From NCBI RefSeq assembly GCF_001665835.1, contig NZ_LZSX01000013.1, forward strand, positions 1 through 64,000: a stretch of DNA of 64,000 nt, read 5' to 3'. Positions within the stretch are counted from its first letter, which is position 1; the number at the start of each line of letters is the position of its first letter. Origin of the DNA: Mycobacterium colombiense. GTDB taxonomy: Bacteria > Actinomycetota > Actinomycetes > Mycobacteriales > Mycobacteriaceae. A model generated the notes under the pieces. The model was not told the DNA's origin. It did not search any database and saw nothing but the letters and a program-made list of their open reading frames with translations. Position numbers and translations under genes: made by a program. This document shows, one piece after another, positions 8,763 to 19,359 of the stretch.

Positions 8763-9128
8763 TCAGGACCCGGACGATGCCGCCGCGTCCGCGTACTTCG
8801 GGCAGTACGCCTTGATGCTGACCCCGACGAAATAGCCGGCGTGATAGCTGTCCAGGGTGCTGCTGGACAGCACACTGTTGGCGACCTGTTCCGGCGTCTG
8901 GCCCATATCGAGTTCGTGACACACGGTGTGCCCGGAGTTGACCGCGGCGTCGGGTGACTCGTAATTGATGCCCTTGGCTTTCAGCGCGGCCAGGAAGGCG
9001 TCATCGGGAGAGGTGGCGTGCGCGGTGGCGGCCGCGGCCAGCACGCCGAGCAGCCCGGCCACCGGCGCCACGCCTATCCCCAGGAGCGACAGCGGCCGGA
9101 TGGGCTTGCGTATCTGGGTGGTCGTCAT
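8763..9128 (-). CDS. DUF732 secreted protein
   Basis: 121 residues from the ATG at 9128; a longer open frame upstream lacks a plausible start. A signal peptide covers residues 1-36 (hydrophobic core GIGVAPVAGLLGVLAAAATAH). The mature domain SPDDAFLAALKAKGINYESP, then HTVCHELDMG and a second Cys near the C-terminus (KAYCPKY), is the mycobacterial DUF732 pattern; the two cysteines are likely disulfide-bonded outside the membrane. Function is unknown. It lies downstream of, and may be transcribed apart from, the divergent lpqC. Confidence 0.85.
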   Translation of the reverse strand: MTTTQIRKPIRPLSLLGIGVAPVAGLLGVLAAAATAHATSPDDAFLAALKAKGINYESPDAAVNSGHTVCHELDMGQTPEQVANSVLSSSTLDSYHAGYFVGVSIKAYCPKYADAAASSGS

Positions 9129-9319
9129 TTCTGATACTCCCGTGGAACAGAAGTGCCGTTGCTTGCTGAAGGCGGGACTAGTTCGAATGTTTGCATGTCG
9201 GGGCGTCACCCGGCGCCGGATCGCCGATAATGCGGTGTGTGCCACACAAGGGTTTGCTCCGCCGTCGGACACGCGTTACCGGCGAGCCCTCGTCGACGCG
9301 CCGTCGGTGATCTGACGAA

Positions 9320-10237
9320 ATGGCATACGCGCGGTGGCTGTGGCTCGCTGTGGTGGCGATATGCGTGGTCGGCTGCGGTGTGCGGCACGTGTCGGCGGCC
9401 AGCGCTCGAGACATTTCCGGCACTTTTCGATCCGGCGGCATGGACCGAACCTACATGTTGCACGTGCCGGCGGGCGACCCCGTCGGACTGGTGCTCAGTC
9501 TGCACGGAGGCGGCGGCACCGGCATCTCGCAGCGCGGCCTGACGGGCTTCGACACCGTTGCTGATGCCCACAACCTGTTGGTGGCCTACCCCGACGGCTA
9601 CGACAAAAGCTGGGCAGACGGGCGCGGCGCCTCACCCGCCGACCGCCGCCACATCAACGATGTGGCCTTTCTCGTCGGGCTGGTGAACAAGCTGCAGAAC
9701 GATTACGGCATCGCGCCCGGGCACGTCTTCGTCACCGGGATGTCCAACGGCGGGTTCATGACCAACCGGCTGGCGTGCGACCGCGCCGACCTGTTCGCCG
9801 CCGTCGCCCCGGTGGCGGGCACCCTGGGCGTGGGGGTGGCCTGCAACCCGTCGCAGCCGGTGTCGGTCTGGGAAGCCCACGGGACGGCCGATCCGCTGGT
9901 GCCGTTCAAGGGTGGGGCGGTGCGCGGGCGCGGCGGGGTCAGCCACTCCATCTCGGTGGACAGCATGGTCGCCAAGTGGCGCTCGGCAGATGGGTGCCAG
10001 GGCGAGCCGGCCATGGAGGCGCTGCCCGACGTCCGCGACGGCACCGTTGTGCACCGCTACGAGTCCACGGGATGCGCGGCGAACACCGAGGTGGTGTTCT
10101 ACAGGATCGACAGCGGCGGCCACACCTGGCCCGGCGGCAAGCAGTATCTACCCGCGGCCGTCATCGGCCCCACCACCCGCGCGCTCGACGGATCCGAGGC
10201 CATCGCCCAGTTCTTCCTCGCGCACGCCCGCGACTAG
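9320..10237 (+). CDS. lpqC: Esterase lipoprotein LpqC (PHB depolymerase-like)
   Basis: 305 residues. The start MAYARWLWLAVVAICVVGCG holds a lipobox (VVGC, lipidation at C19), so the mature enzyme is anchored outside the cytoplasmic membrane. The rest is an alpha/beta hydrolase of the polyhydroxybutyrate-depolymerase/feruloyl-esterase type. It has an HGGGGTG oxyanion-hole motif, the nucleophile elbow GMSNGGFM, an Asp candidate in DPLVPF and a His in DSGGHTWPGG. Position next to nei2 and lhr matches Rv3298c. The natural ester substrate is unknown. The TAG stop forms part of a CTAG-bounded repeat. Confidence 0.88.
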   Translation: MAYARWLWLAVVAICVVGCGVRHVSAASARDISGTFRSGGMDRTYMLHVPAGDPVGLVLSLHGGGGTGISQRGLTGFDTVADAHNLLVAYPDGYDKSWADGRGASPADRRHINDVAFLVGLVNKLQNDYGIAPGHVFVTGMSNGGFMTNRLACDRADLFAAVAPVAGTLGVGVACNPSQPVSVWEAHGTADPLVPFKGGAVRGRGGVSHSISVDSMVAKWRSADGCQGEPAMEALPDVRDGTVVHRYESTGCAANTEVVFYRIDSGGHTWPGGKQYLPAAVIGPTTRALDGSEAIAQFFLAHARD

Positions 10238-10306
10238 CGGTCGCAAGCGCGGCGGAGCCGGGCGCAGCGGGTCGCCGCCATCAGGACTAGCGGCGATCGC
10301 AAGCGC
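10234..10306 (+). repeat. CTAG-bounded interspersed repeat (one full 53-bp unit plus partial)
   Basis: CTAG occurs at 10234 and again at 10287, exactly 53 bp apart. The unit contains GCAAGCGCGGCGGAGCCGGG then CGCAGCGGGTCGCC, and the start of a second unit runs to about 10306. The first CTAG supplies the TAG stop of lpqC. The same element is found after birA (single copy, same strand) and after the Rv3258c-like gene (three copies, inverted). It fills the whole gap between convergent lpqC and nei2. Confidence 0.8.
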
Positions 10307-10309
10307 GCC

Positions 10310-11065
10310 TCAGCGCTGGCAGGACGGGCACCAGTACGTCACCCGTTCGCCGGTGTCGTCGAAGTTGATCCGGGTGCCGCAGCGGCAGCACGCCTGCCCG
10401 GATCGCCCGTAGACCCACAGCTGGCGTCCGGTCCGGGTGTCGCCGGTGGTACACCGGTTCCAGCGGAAGCGATTGAGCCACAACATGTCCCGCGCGCGGG
10501 AGACCAGGCGATGGGGGTCGGTGATGTCGCGCACCGGTGCGGTGGGCAGATGCCCGAAAAGGAAACACAATTCGTTGCTGTAGACGTTGCCGACCCCGGC
10601 CAGCACCCGCTGGTCCAGCAGCGCCTCGGCGATCGGCCGGTCCGGGTCGGCCGTCAGGTTGGTGGCGGCGAGCACGGGATCCCAATCCTCGCCCAGCAGA
10701 TCGGGGCCCAGGTGTGCGACGGCGTCACCGTCCCGCTCTCGCTCCAGGACCTCCAGCACGCCGAGGTCGACCCCGACGGCGCGGACGCTGTCGGTTTCCA
10801 GGATGATGCGCGCGCGGTGGTCGACCCGTACCTTGCGGTTGCCGACCCGCCAGCTGCCGTCCATCTTCAGGTGCGAGTGAATGCTGGCGGCTCCCACCCG
10901 GACGAACAGGTGCTTGCCGCGGCTGAGCACCTCGTCGACCACCTGCCCGGTGAGATCGACGGTGGCGAACCGCGGCACCCGGATGTCGCAGCGGGTCAGG
11001 GTGCCACCGACCAGGTGCTCGCGCAGCACGGCGGCGGTGTGCCAGACGGTGTCGCCTTCGGGCAT
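10310..11065 (-). CDS. nei2: Endonuclease VIII-type DNA glycosylase Nei2
   Basis: 251 residues from the ATG at 11065. The first residues MPEGDTVW give the catalytic Pro-Glu pair exposed after Met removal. KMDGSWRV supplies the beta-hairpin lysine region. [19 protein letters not shown] is the H2TH motif. The C-terminus is a zinc finger (CCRCGT...CPSC). Family enzymes excise oxidised pyrimidines and cut the strand by beta/delta elimination. The start lies one base after the lhr stop, so the two repair genes are coupled. Length and neighbours match Rv3297. Confidence 0.93.
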   Translation of the reverse strand: MPEGDTVWHTAAVLREHLVGGTLTRCDIRVPRFATVDLTGQVVDEVLSRGKHLFVRVGAASIHSHLKMDGSWRVGNRKVRVDHRARIILETDSVRAVGVDLGVLEVLERERDGDAVAHLGPDLLGEDWDPVLAATNLTADPDRPIAEALLDQRVLAGVGNVYSNELCFLFGHLPTAPVRDITDPHRLVSRARDMLWLNRFRWNRCTTGDTRTGRQLWVYGRSGQACCRCGTRINFDDTGERVTYWCPSCQR

Positions 11066-11066
11066 G

Positions 11067-14000
11067 TCAGCGCAGCCGCATTCCGCGCGGAGTGCGGGCG
11101 AAGCCGGCGTCGGAGAGCGCATCGGCCGGGCCGGGCCCGTCCGCGCGGGGCTGCAGGGCCGGCACCCCGTCGATGCGCTCGACCAGGATCGACGCGACGC
11201 GCCGGGACGCGACCAGGTCCGCCAGCGCCGTCGCCGCGGCGTGATTGGCGGCGGGGTCGTCCGTGAACGTGAGCAGCGACCGCCCGCCGCGCTCGAGGAA
11301 CCAGGCCAGCTCACCGTCCACCAGCACCACCAGTGCGCCGGCCTTGCGGCCCGGGCGCGCCCCCGGCCCCCCGGACCCCGAGCCCTCGGCGCGGGGGGCG
11401 GGCCAGGGCAGCGCGGCGCCGTAGGGGTTGGCCGGGTCCGCGGCGGCCAGCGCGATCGCCCGGTACTCGGGCCGTTCCGGGTCGATCCCGTCGGAGTAGG
11501 CGCGCAGCCGGTCGACCGTCGACGCGACCGCGAACTGCGCGCCGCCCAGCGACTCGATGAAGTAGCCGCGCTGGCACCGGCCGGCGTCCTCGAAGGTGCT
11601 CAGCACCTTGTACAGGGTGGCGAACCCGCCGGGCACGCCCTCGGCGGCCACCGCGCCCCGGGTCAGCACGCCGTGGCGGCCCAGCAGGAGTTCGGCTTGG
11701 TAGTGGGCGCGCAGCGTGGAGTCCGGTTCCCGGGCCGGCAGGATCGACCACCGGCCGGCCACGGTCGGGTCGGCGGGCCTCGCCTGCGGGTGCGCGACGC
11801 TGTATCGGCTCAGCCGCGGCGGGCGATGCGACCGGTGCGCGGGCGCGGAACGCTTGCGGGTGCCGGCGCCCGCAAGCAGTGCACGCACCGGGGCGAACGT
11901 GTCGCCGGTGATCCAGCCGGCCCAGATCAGTTCCCACAGCGCGGATTTGAGCTCGGACTCGGGCATCCCGTCCTGCGCGAGCTGGCGGAAGAAGTAGGCG
12001 CCCCCCGGCGCGAGCGTGTCCAGGACCGCGCGGTGCGCGTCGCCCAGTTCGATGTCGGCCGGCCCGGGCAGCGTCAACGGCGCGGATTCGCTGGGGTGCA
12101 ACGCGATCCAGCCGTCACCGCTGGATATCGATCCGGCGCCCGACCAGGTGACCTCGCCGGTGGCGAGCAGCTCGTCGAGCAGCGCGGGGGAGTAGTCGCG
12201 GACCCTGGGGGCCAGCACCAGTGGCTCGATCGCCGACGCGGGCATCTTCACCCCGGCCAGCTGATCGATCACCGTCATCAGGCCGTCCAGTCCGGAATGG
12301 CTTGGGGAGCGCGATGATTCGGCCGCCCCCACCCGGTGCCAGGCTGGCAGGAACCGGCCGTAGGCGGCCGTGCTGACCGGCTCGACCTGGGCCCGCAGCG
12401 CCGCCAGCGACCGTCGCCGCAAGATGCGCAGCACGTCGGCGTCGCACCACTGCTCACCCCCGGCCAGCGGGGCCCCGGGCATTTCGGCCGCGGCGACGAA
12501 GTCGCCGCGCACCAGCCGGCCGTCACCGGCCAGCCGGGCCAAGATGTCGGCGGTCACCCGCAGCCCCAGCCCGAACCGGGCGGCGGCCTCGCCGGTGGTG
12601 AACGGGGTGTGGGTGCGCGCGTAGCGGCCCAGCAATTCGCCCAGCGGGTCGGCCACCTCCTCCGTGAAGGCGGCCGGCACGCCGAGGGGAACCGCGATGC
12701 CGATGCCGTCGCGCAGCCGGCCGATGTCCTCGATGGCCACCCACCAGCTGCGGCCGGCGAACGACACCGTCAGCGCGCGACGGGCCGCGCGCAGCCCTTC
12801 CAGCCAGCCGCCCACATCGGCCCCGCCGGCGCGGGCGGCCACCTCGTCCTCGGTCAGCGGGCCCAGCAGCCGCAGCAGGTCCGCGACACCCTCGGCGTCG
12901 CGGGCCGCCCGGTCCGGCGCGAGGTGCTGAAGCTGGCGGCCGGTGGCGGTGATGATCTCGGGATCGAGCAGCTCGCGCAGCTCCACCCGGCCCAGCAGCT
13001 CGGCCAGCAGGGTGCTGTCCAGCGACAGCGCGGCGGCCCGGCGCTCGGCCAGCGGGCTGTCGCCTTCGTACATGAACGCGCCGACGTAGCCGAACAGCAG
13101 CGACGCCGCGAACGGCGACGGGCGCTGCGTCTCGACCTCGAGCACCCGCACCCGCCGCTGCGCGATGCCGGTCATCAGCAGCGTCAGGGCCGGGACGTCG
13201 TAGACGTCCTGCAGGCATTCGCGGATGGTCTCCAGCACCACCGGGAAGTCGGGGTATTTGCGGGCCACCTCCAGCAGCTGGGCGGCGCGCTGGCGCTGCT
13301 GCCACAGCGGTGAGCGGCGGCCGGGGTGCCTGCGGGGCAGCAGCAGGGCGCGGGCCGCGCATTCGCGGAACCGCGACGCGAACAGCGCCGAGCCGCCCAC
13401 CTCGGCGGTGACGATCGGGTCGATCTCCTCGGCATCGAAGACGAAAAGGTCGGCGCCCGGCGGGGCGTCAGTTCCCGTGTCGGACGCGAAATCGGAAATA
13501 GTGTCGGGCAGCCGCACCACGACGCCGTCGTCGGAGGCGGTGGGCTTCTCGTCGATGCCGTAGCGCTCGCGCAGCCGGCGGGCCACCGCCAGCGCCAGCG
13601 GTCCGTTCACTCCAAGCCCGTACGGCGAGTGCAGGATCACCCGCCAGTCGCCCAGTTCGTCGCGGAACCGCTCGACCAGCAGGGTGGTGTCGGTGGGCAC
13701 CACCCCGGCGGCGCTGCGCTGCTCGTCGAGCAGACCCCACAGGTTGTCGGTGGCGTACGCGTCGAAACCCAGTCCGGCGCAGCGGGTGTCGAAGGCCTCG
13801 CGCTTCAGCCCGGCCAGCTCGCCGGTGAACGCGCCGAGCGCGGCGCCCAGCTCGGCCGGGCGGCCCAGGCCGTCGCCGCGCCAGAACGGCAGCCGGGCCG
13901 GCTGGCCGGGTGCCGGGATGACGAGTACCCGGTCGTGGGTGATCTCGGTGATCCGCCAGCTGGTGGCGCCCAGCGAGATGACGTCGCCGGGACGCGACTC

Positions 14001-15692
14001 GTAGACCATCTCCTCTTCGAGTTCGCCTACCCGCGACGGCTTTTCGGCTTCGGATGCGAGGTAGACGGTGAACAGCCCGCGATCGGGGATGGCGCCGCCG
14101 GAGGTCACGGCCAGCCGCTGCGCGCCGGGCCGGGCGGTCAGCGTGCCGGTGTCGCGGTCGTAGACCAATCGCGGTCGCAGCTCGGCGAATTCGGTGGACG
14201 GGTACTTGCCGCTCAACAGGTCCAGGGTGGCCTCGTACACGCTGCGGGGCAGCGTCGCGAACGGCGCGGCCCGCCGGACGGTGTCGAACCACCGGTCGGC
14301 GTCGAGCGGTTCCAGCGCGGCCGCCGCCACGGTCTGCTGCGCCAGGATGTCGAGCGGATTGGCGGGCACCCGCATGGTTTCGATCTGGCCGGTCAGCATG
14401 CGCTGCACGCTGACCGCGCAGCCGATCAGGTCGGTGCGGTGCTTGGGGAACAGCACCCCCTGCGAGACCTCGCCCACCTGGTGTCCGGCCCGGCCGATGC
14501 GCTGCAAACCGCTGGCCACCGACGGCGGCGCCTCCACCTGGATCACCAGATCGACGGCGCCCATGTCGATACCCAGCTCCAGGCTCGAGGTGGCCACCAC
14601 CGCCTTGAGCGTTCCGCGTTTGAGGTCCTCTTCGACCAGGGCGCGCTGTTCCTTGCTGACCGAACCGTGGTGGGCACGGGCCAGTATCGGGTCCGCGCCG
14701 TAGGTCTGGCCGCTGCCCATGATGTGCGCCGGCGCACCGCCGGCCACCTTCGGATTGGCGTCCGTGGACAGCTCGACGCCGCTGCGTTCGGCGTGAATCT
14801 CGTTGAGGCGTGCGGTAAGTCGCTCGGCCAGCCGGCGCGAGTTGGCGAAGACGATGGTCGAGCTGTGCGATTCGATCAGGTCGACCAGGCGGTTCTCGAC
14901 GTCGGGCCAGATTGTGTTGCTGGCCAGGTTGGCCATGTCGGGCACCGGCACCTGCACCGTGAGCTCGACCGTCTTGGCCGACGGCGGGGCCACGATGGTC
15001 GTCGGCGCCTGCCCGGACAGGAACCGGGCGAGCTCCTCGGGCGGGCGCACGGTCGCCGACAACCCGATGCGCTGCGCGGGCTTGTCCTCCCGCAGCGCGT
15101 CGAGGCGCTCCAGCGACACGGCCAGGTGCGCGCCGCGCTTGCCGGCGGCGATGGCATGGATCTCGTCCACGATCACCGTCTGCACGCCGGCCAACGTCTC
15201 GCGCGCGGCCGAGGTGAGCATCAGAAACAGCGACTCGGGTGTGGTGATCAGCACGTCGGGCGGGCGGTTGATCAGCTGGCGGCGGGTGGCGGGCGGGGTG
15301 TCGCCGGAGCGCACCCCGACGCTGATGTCCGGGGCCGGCAGGCCCTGGCGCTCGGCGATGCGGGTGAGGCCGGCCAGGGGAGTGCGCAGGTTGCGTTCGA
15401 CGTCGACGGCCAGCGCCTTGAGCGGGGAGACGTAGAGCACGCGGGTGCCGGGCGGGCGCTGTGTCGACTCGGCCAGGCTGTCCAGCGCCCACAGGAACGC
15501 CGCCAGCGTCTTACCCGAGCCGGTCGGGGCGATCACCAGGGTGTTGTGGCCGTCGGCGATCGCGTTCCAGGCCTCGGCCTGGGCGGTGGTGGGGCTGTCG
15601 AAGGTGCTGGTGAACCACTCGCGGGTGATCGCGCTGAACCGGCCCAACGGGTCGGAACGGCCGTGCGGCCCGGAATCAGCGCGAGTGCTCAC
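11067..15692 (-). CDS. lhr: Large SF2 helicase Lhr
   Basis: 1541 residues. Helicase core: motif I APTGSGKT near residue 55, motif II VDEIHA near 170, motif III SAT near 210, and motif [10 protein letters not shown] near 400. A winged-helix and Lhr core domain follows, then a ~650-residue C-terminal domain found in full-length bacterial Lhr. Mycobacterial Lhr is an ATP-dependent 3'-5' translocase that unwinds RNA:DNA hybrids, and the E. coli relative has been linked to uracil excision. Coupling to nei2 fits DNA repair. Strong codon bias makes long shadow frames on both strands of this gene; none is credible. Confidence 0.95.
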   Translation of the reverse strand: MSTRADSGPHGRSDPLGRFSAITREWFTSTFDSPTTAQAEAWNAIADGHNTLVIAPTGSGKTLAAFLWALDSLAESTQRPPGTRVLYVSPLKALAVDVERNLRTPLAGLTRIAERQGLPAPDISVGVRSGDTPPATRRQLINRPPDVLITTPESLFLMLTSAARETLAGVQTVIVDEIHAIAAGKRGAHLAVSLERLDALREDKPAQRIGLSATVRPPEELARFLSGQAPTTIVAPPSAKTVELTVQVPVPDMANLASNTIWPDVENRLVDLIESHSSTIVFANSRRLAERLTARLNEIHAERSGVELSTDANPKVAGGAPAHIMGSGQTYGADPILARAHHGSVSKEQRALVEEDLKRGTLKAVVATSSLELGIDMGAVDLVIQVEAPPSVASGLQRIGRAGHQVGEVSQGVLFPKHRTDLIGCAVSVQRMLTGQIETMRVPANPLDILAQQTVAAAALEPLDADRWFDTVRRAAPFATLPRSVYEATLDLLSGKYPSTEFAELRPRLVYDRDTGTLTARPGAQRLAVTSGGAIPDRGLFTVYLASEAEKPSRVGELEEEMVYESRPGDVISLGATSWRITEITHDRVLVIPAPGQPARLPFWRGDGLGRPAELGAALGAFTGELAGLKREAFDTRCAGLGFDAYATDNLWGLLDEQRSAAGVVPTDTTLLVERFRDELGDWRVILHSPYGLGVNGPLALAVARRLRERYGIDEKPTASDDGVVVRLPDTISDFASDTGTDAPPGADLFVFDAEEIDPIVTAEVGGSALFASRFRECAARALLLPRRHPGRRSPLWQQRQRAAQLLEVARKYPDFPVVLETIRECLQDVYDVPALTLLMTGIAQRRVRVLEVETQRPSPFAASLLFGYVGAFMYEGDSPLAERRAAALSLDSTLLAELLGRVELRELLDPEIITATGRQLQHLAPDRAARDAEGVADLLRLLGPLTEDEVAARAGGADVGGWLEGLRAARRALTVSFAGRSWWVAIEDIGRLRDGIGIAVPLGVPAAFTEEVADPLGELLGRYARTHTPFTTGEAAARFGLGLRVTADILARLAGDGRLVRGDFVAAAEMPGAPLAGGEQWCDADVLRILRRRSLAALRAQVEPVSTAAYGRFLPAWHRVGAAESSRSPSHSGLDGLMTVIDQLAGVKMPASAIEPLVLAPRVRDYSPALLDELLATGEVTWSGAGSISSGDGWIALHPSESAPLTLPGPADIELGDAHRAVLDTLAPGGAYFFRQLAQDGMPESELKSALWELIWAGWITGDTFAPVRALLAGAGTRKRSAPAHRSHRPPRLSRYSVAHPQARPADPTVAGRWSILPAREPDSTLRAHYQAELLLGRHGVLTRGAVAAEGVPGGFATLYKVLSTFEDAGRCQRGYFIESLGGAQFAVASTVDRLRAYSDGIDPERPEYRAIALAAADPANPYGAALPWPAPRAEGSGSGGPGARPGRKAGALVVLVDGELAWFLERGGRSLLTFTDDPAANHAAATALADLVASRRVASILVERIDGVPALQPRADGPGPADALSDAGFARTPRGMRLR

Positions 15693-15729
15693 CTATCCAT
15701 GGTGCCAACGGGCACCGACAAGGCGTCGG

Positions 15730-16401
15730 CTAGCGAGGCTCGATACGAGCGGTTGACATCGCGTGGGAGAGTTCCTCGGGGATCTCGGGCACCCGGGCGA
15801 TGGCGTCGAACAGTGAGTGCGCGCACGCGTCGGCGAGGCGATCGGCGTCGGTGGTGGGGTCGATGATGCGCTGCCGGCACAGCTCGAAGGTGAACGCCAG
15901 CCAGCCGTGGCAGATCACCCGAAGGTCCCGTTCCACGTCGGGCTCCAGCTTCCTCGCGGGGGTCTTGGCGACGAGGTCGGCGATTCGGCTCATGATGTGT
16001 TCGAGCTGACGGTTCTTGGCTTCGTCGTCGACACCCAGCAGAACCGGATCGGAACGGCCCAGGCCGACGTAGGCGGCCCACGCGGCCTCGGGATTCTGCT
16101 CGTGGTAGGCCATGTAGGCCATCACTCCGGTCCGGACTTCTTCGTACATGGTCAGGCCGGAGGCGTCATCCATGTTGGTGTTCTCGTACAGGCGGTCGGC
16201 CTCGTCTTTGACCACCGCCGCGAAAAATGCCCGCTTGTCCGGGAAGTAGTGGTACATCAGGGCCCGCGACACCCCGGCACGTTCCGCGATCTCATCGATG
16301 CGGACGTCGTCGTAGGGTCGCTTCCCGAAGACCTCTGCCCCTAAAGCGAGCAGCTCAGCGCGTCGATCCTCGGGGGACAAGCGCCTGCGGGCTGTCGGCA
16401 T
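15730..16401 (-). CDS. TetR-family transcriptional regulator (Rv3295-like)
   Basis: 223 residues. The N-terminal helix-turn-helix spans about residues 10-60 (GKRPYDDVRIDEIAERAGVS, then MYHYFPDKRAFF). The C-terminal ligand domain contains DEAKNRQLEHIMSRIADLV and the tail RVPEIPEEL. The ligand is unknown. It lies between lhr and pcd on the same strand; a 15-bp inverted repeat just upstream of its ATG is a candidate autoregulatory site. In M. tuberculosis the orthologous position is Rv3295. Confidence 0.9.
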   Translation of the reverse strand: MPTARRRLSPEDRRAELLALGAEVFGKRPYDDVRIDEIAERAGVSRALMYHYFPDKRAFFAAVVKDEADRLYENTNMDDASGLTMYEEVRTGVMAYMAYHEQNPEAAWAAYVGLGRSDPVLLGVDDEAKNRQLEHIMSRIADLVAKTPARKLEPDVERDLRVICHGWLAFTFELCRQRIIDPTTDADRLADACAHSLFDAIARVPEIPEELSHAMSTARIEPR

Positions 16402-16414
16402 GTGTCAGATAGTA

Positions 16415-16429
16415 CTCATACGACATGAG
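16415..16429. promoter_or_regulatory. Inverted repeat upstream of tetR, candidate operator
   Basis: CTCAT-N5-ATGAG sits 13 bp upstream of the tetR ATG, in the 46-bp gap between tetR and the pcd stop. Short palindromes directly before a TetR gene are usual autorepression sites. It is only a 5-bp arm repeat, so chance is possible. Confidence 0.35.
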
Positions 16430-16447
16430 ACGCCGGCCACATTGGAT

Positions 16448-18079
16448 TCATCCGAACTTCACGCCCTGGGCCAGCGGCAACTCGCCGGAATAATTGACGG
16501 TATTGGTACTTTGGCGCATGTAGGCCTTCCATGAGTCCGTGCCGGATTCGCGTCCGCCGCCGGTTTCCTTCTCGCCGCCGAAAGCGCCGCCGATCTCCGC
16601 GCCGGACGTGCCGATGTTGACATTGGCGATTCCGCAGTCGGATTCGGCCAGGAACCGCTCGGCCTCGCGCAAGTCAGTGGTGAAGATGGCCGACGAAAGA
16701 CCTTGCGGAACGGCATTGTTGAGCGCGATCGCGTCATCGAGTTCGTCGTAGGTCAGCACGTAGAGGATGGGCGCGAACGTCTCGGTCGCCACGATGGCGG
16801 TCTGCGCGGGCATCCGCACCAGGGCCGGCGCGACGTAATAGGAACTCGGATGCTCGGCGACACCGGGGTGGGTGCGCTCGCCGCCGATCACCTCACCGCC
16901 GTCGGCGCGCGACTGTTCCAGCGCCCCCACCATGTCGCGGTAGGCGGTCTCGTGGATCAGCGGCCCCACCAGCGTGCCCGGTGCGGACGGGTCGCCGATC
17001 CGGAGCTGCCCGAAGGCGGACGCGACGCGCGCCACGACCTCGCCGGCCACCGAGCGGTGCACGATCAGCCGGCGCAGGCTGGTGCAGCGTTGACCGGCCG
17101 TGCCGACCGCCGCGAACACCACCGCCCGCACCGCGAGGTCCAGGTCGGCCGACGGCGTCACGATGGCCGCGTTGTTGCCGCCCAGTTCCAGCAGCACCCG
17201 TCCGAACCGGGCGGCGACGCGGGGACCGACGGCCCGGCCCATCCGTACCGAACCGGTCGCGGATACCAGCGCGATGCGCGGGTCGTCCACCAGCAGCTCG
17301 CCGAGGTCGCGGTCGCCCAGCACCAGGGAGCTCACCGCGGGCGGCGCGCCGACGTCGGTCGCGGCCCGGGCGATCAGCCCCTGGCTGGCCAGCGCCGTCA
17401 ACGGCGTCAGCTCCGAGGGCTTCCACACCACCGGGTCCCCACACACCAGGGCCAGCGCCGCGTTCCAGGCCCAGACCGCGACCGGGAAGTTGAATGCGGT
17501 GATGACCCCGACGACACCGAGCGGGTGCCAAGTCTCCAGCAGCCGATGGCCGGGGCGCTCCGAGGCGATGGTGCGGCCGTAGAGCTGACGCGACAGGCCG
17601 ACGGCGAACTGGCAGATGTCGATCATCTCCTGCACCTCGCCGGCGGCCTCGGAGGTGATCTTGCCGACCTCGAGCGTCACCAGGGTGGCCAGCTCGTCCT
17701 TGTGTGCGGTCAGGAGCTCGCCGAGGCGCGCCACCAGCGCGCCGCGAACCGGGGCCGGCGTGGTGCGCCACACCGAAAACGCTTGCGCGGCTTCGGAGAT
17801 CACTCGCTCGGCCTGCTCGGGTGGGGTGGGCGCGACGGTGAACAGCACCTCGCCGGTGATCGGTGTGCTGGCCGGCATCCCGTGGTCGTCCGGCACGCCG
17901 AGTGCGACGTCGGCCCCCATCGCCCGCAGGGCGTCGCGAGCCCGGGCGCGCAAGTCATCGGCTGTGGGTATGCGCCGTTCCTCCTCATCGCTTCGCTCTG
18001 CATCGTCATCGGCTGTGGGTATGCGCCGTTTTTCCTCATCGCTTCGCTCTGCATGGTCATCGGCTGTGGACATAGTCAT
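16448..18079 (-). CDS. pcd: Piperideine-6-carboxylate (aminoadipate semialdehyde) dehydrogenase
   Basis: 543 residues, aldehyde dehydrogenase superfamily. Visible motifs are the NAD-binding FNFPVAVWAWN, the catalytic Glu region LLELGGNNAAIV, the catalytic Cys region GQRCTSLRRL and a C-terminal GAFGGEKETGGGRESG. It should oxidise piperideine-6-carboxylate, the product of Lat, to 2-aminoadipate with NAD. The N-terminus carries two in-frame 17-residue repeats (AERSDEE.RRIPTADD) between MSTADD and LRARARDAL. These make it about 50 residues longer than relatives I recall; the catalytic domain begins after them. The start ATG overlaps the stop of the upstream DUF1338 gene, indicating one operon. 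Confidence 0.88.
   Translation of the reverse strand: MTMSTADDHAERSDEEKRRIPTADDDAERSDEEERRIPTADDLRARARDALRAMGADVALGVPDDHGMPASTPITGEVLFTVAPTPPEQAERVISEAAQAFSVWRTTPAPVRGALVARLGELLTAHKDELATLVTLEVGKITSEAAGEVQEMIDICQFAVGLSRQLYGRTIASERPGHRLLETWHPLGVVGVITAFNFPVAVWAWNAALALVCGDPVVWKPSELTPLTALASQGLIARAATDVGAPPAVSSLVLGDRDLGELLVDDPRIALVSATGSVRMGRAVGPRVAARFGRVLLELGGNNAAIVTPSADLDLAVRAVVFAAVGTAGQRCTSLRRLIVHRSVAGEVVARVASAFGQLRIGDPSAPGTLVGPLIHETAYRDMVGALEQSRADGGEVIGGERTHPGVAEHPSSYYVAPALVRMPAQTAIVATETFAPILYVLTYDELDDAIALNNAVPQGLSSAIFTTDLREAERFLAESDCGIANVNIGTSGAEIGGAFGGEKETGGGRESGTDSWKAYMRQSTNTVNYSGELPLAQGVKFG
17954..18069 (-). repeat. 51-bp tandem repeat inside the pcd N-terminus
   Basis: Two complete 51-bp units start at 17954 and 18005 and a third partial unit begins at 18056. 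On the coding strand each unit contains AGCGATGAGGAGGAACGG (or AGGAAAAACGG), a strong Shine-Dalgarno-like stretch. The unit length is a multiple of three and encodes 17 residues, so insertion preserves the frame. Removing the two units would leave MSTADD joined directly to LRARARDAL. Confidence 0.85.
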
Positions 18080-19329
18080 CGCGGTGCCTCCTGGGAGAGC
18101 GCTTCGTAGAGCGGATAGGGGTCATAGATCTCGCGGCCGATGGACCCGGCCAGCCACTGCGCGTCGTAGCCGGAATCGTCGACGGCACAATGGTTTCCGA
18201 AGCCGGCGGGCGAGTCCAGGTTCGACCAAAAAATGCCCGCCGCCGACGCGGGCAGGAAATCCTCATAGACGATCGGCGCCGACGGGTCGCCGCCGCGGTA
18301 GTAGGCCAGTCCCGTGGCGGCCATCTCCGCGTCGGTACGCGGGAAATGGTCAGCCCACACCGCGGCCGGGTCGGCGGCGGCCATCGCGGCGTCGTAGCGT
18401 TCCCGGCCCTTGGGTGTCAGCGCGACACCGCGCGCCTCCACCTCGCCGAAGCGCACCCGCAGCGTTGCATCGGTGATACGGCCGTCGTCCTCGCGGAAGC
18501 GGCGCGATTCGGCCAGGGCACGAAAAGACGTCTGGCGCAACAGGACCGCCGGGCCGTCGGTGCGGGGCGGCCCCTGGATGGCGTCGATCATGGTGATGCC
18601 GCGCCGGGTCATCCGCTGGTACAGGTCGTCGATGTCGAGCACCCGGGGCGTCAGGTGGTTGATGTGAGTGGAGCCGACGCCCGCGATGTCGGCGGCCACC
18701 GCGGAGACCCGCGCCAATTCGTCGTACCAGGATCGCTCGATCGGGTCGCCGGACAACGCGAAGGCTGCCACCGCCGCCGCGACGAACGGCCGCGCCTCGT
18801 CGGCATCGCAGCCACCCTCGGCGGCGATGACTCGCGCCCGCGCCGCCACTGCGGGGTCGAACAGCCGGCGCTGCGCCAGGAAGGTGTCGACGCGGCGGCG
18901 CAGGTCGCGGTCGAAGTAGCGCGGGTCGCGGGTGGCCAGCATCGAGGTGAACACCCGGAACGGGTTGCGCGACAACTCGGTTGCGTCGACGGGCCGGAAG
19001 GCGGTCGAGACCACGGGGACGGGTGACGCCGCGCAACGCAGGTCGTAGTAGCCCACCGGCAGCATGCCGAATGCGGCGAAAAGGTCTGCGACGGCGGCCA
19101 GTTCGGCCGGGCTGCCCACCCGGATGGCGCCGTGCCGCTCGGCGGTGACCCGCCGCAGCGAGCCGAACCGTTCGGCATCGGCATGGCGCGCCGCGTAATC
19201 GGCGTTGACCCGCTCGCTGACCTCGACCAGGGTGCCGTAGGCGGGCACCTCGGCCGCATACATCGCCGACAGGCCCGCGGCGAACTGCGCCCGAAGCTGC
19301 CAGGTTTCCAGCCATTTCGTGCGGGTCAC
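18076..19329 (-). CDS. 2-oxoadipate dioxygenase/decarboxylase-like protein (DUF1338/HglS)
   Basis: 417 residues from the GTG at 19329; a longer open frame would cross the divergent lrpA. Diagnostic blocks are THINHLTPRVLDIDDLYQRM, LLRQTSFRALAE, VRFGEVEARGVALTPKGRERY and a C-terminal YEDFLPASAAGIF. These are the marks of DUF1338/YdcJ proteins. The characterised member HglS uses Fe(II) and oxygen to convert 2-oxoadipate to D-2-hydroxyglutarate; candidate ligands are the His in HINHLT and the Glu in FGEVE. It lies upstream of pcd and opposite lat, both lysine degradation genes, which strongly supports that role. In M. tuberculosis this is the Rv3292 position. Confidence 0.8.
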   Translation of the reverse strand: MTRTKWLETWQLRAQFAAGLSAMYAAEVPAYGTLVEVSERVNADYAARHADAERFGSLRRVTAERHGAIRVGSPAELAAVADLFAAFGMLPVGYYDLRCAASPVPVVSTAFRPVDATELSRNPFRVFTSMLATRDPRYFDRDLRRRVDTFLAQRRLFDPAVAARARVIAAEGGCDADEARPFVAAAVAAFALSGDPIERSWYDELARVSAVAADIAGVGSTHINHLTPRVLDIDDLYQRMTRRGITMIDAIQGPPRTDGPAVLLRQTSFRALAESRRFREDDGRITDATLRVRFGEVEARGVALTPKGRERYDAAMAAADPAAVWADHFPRTDAEMAATGLAYYRGGDPSAPIVYEDFLPASAAGIFWSNLDSPAGFGNHCAVDDSGYDAQWLAGSIGREIYDPYPLYEALSQEAPR

Positions 19330-19359
19330 GACGGGCCGTTCCTGCGATAGTCTCCGGCC

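Noticed and set aside
12336..13313. Long forward ORF opposite lhr
   Set aside because: Its Gln/Gly/Arg-rich composition is a shadow of the lhr codon bias; no domain is visible.
13326..15866. 846-codon forward ORF opposite lhr
   Set aside because: Same cause: third-position G+C bias of lhr. The protein is low-complexity and family-less.
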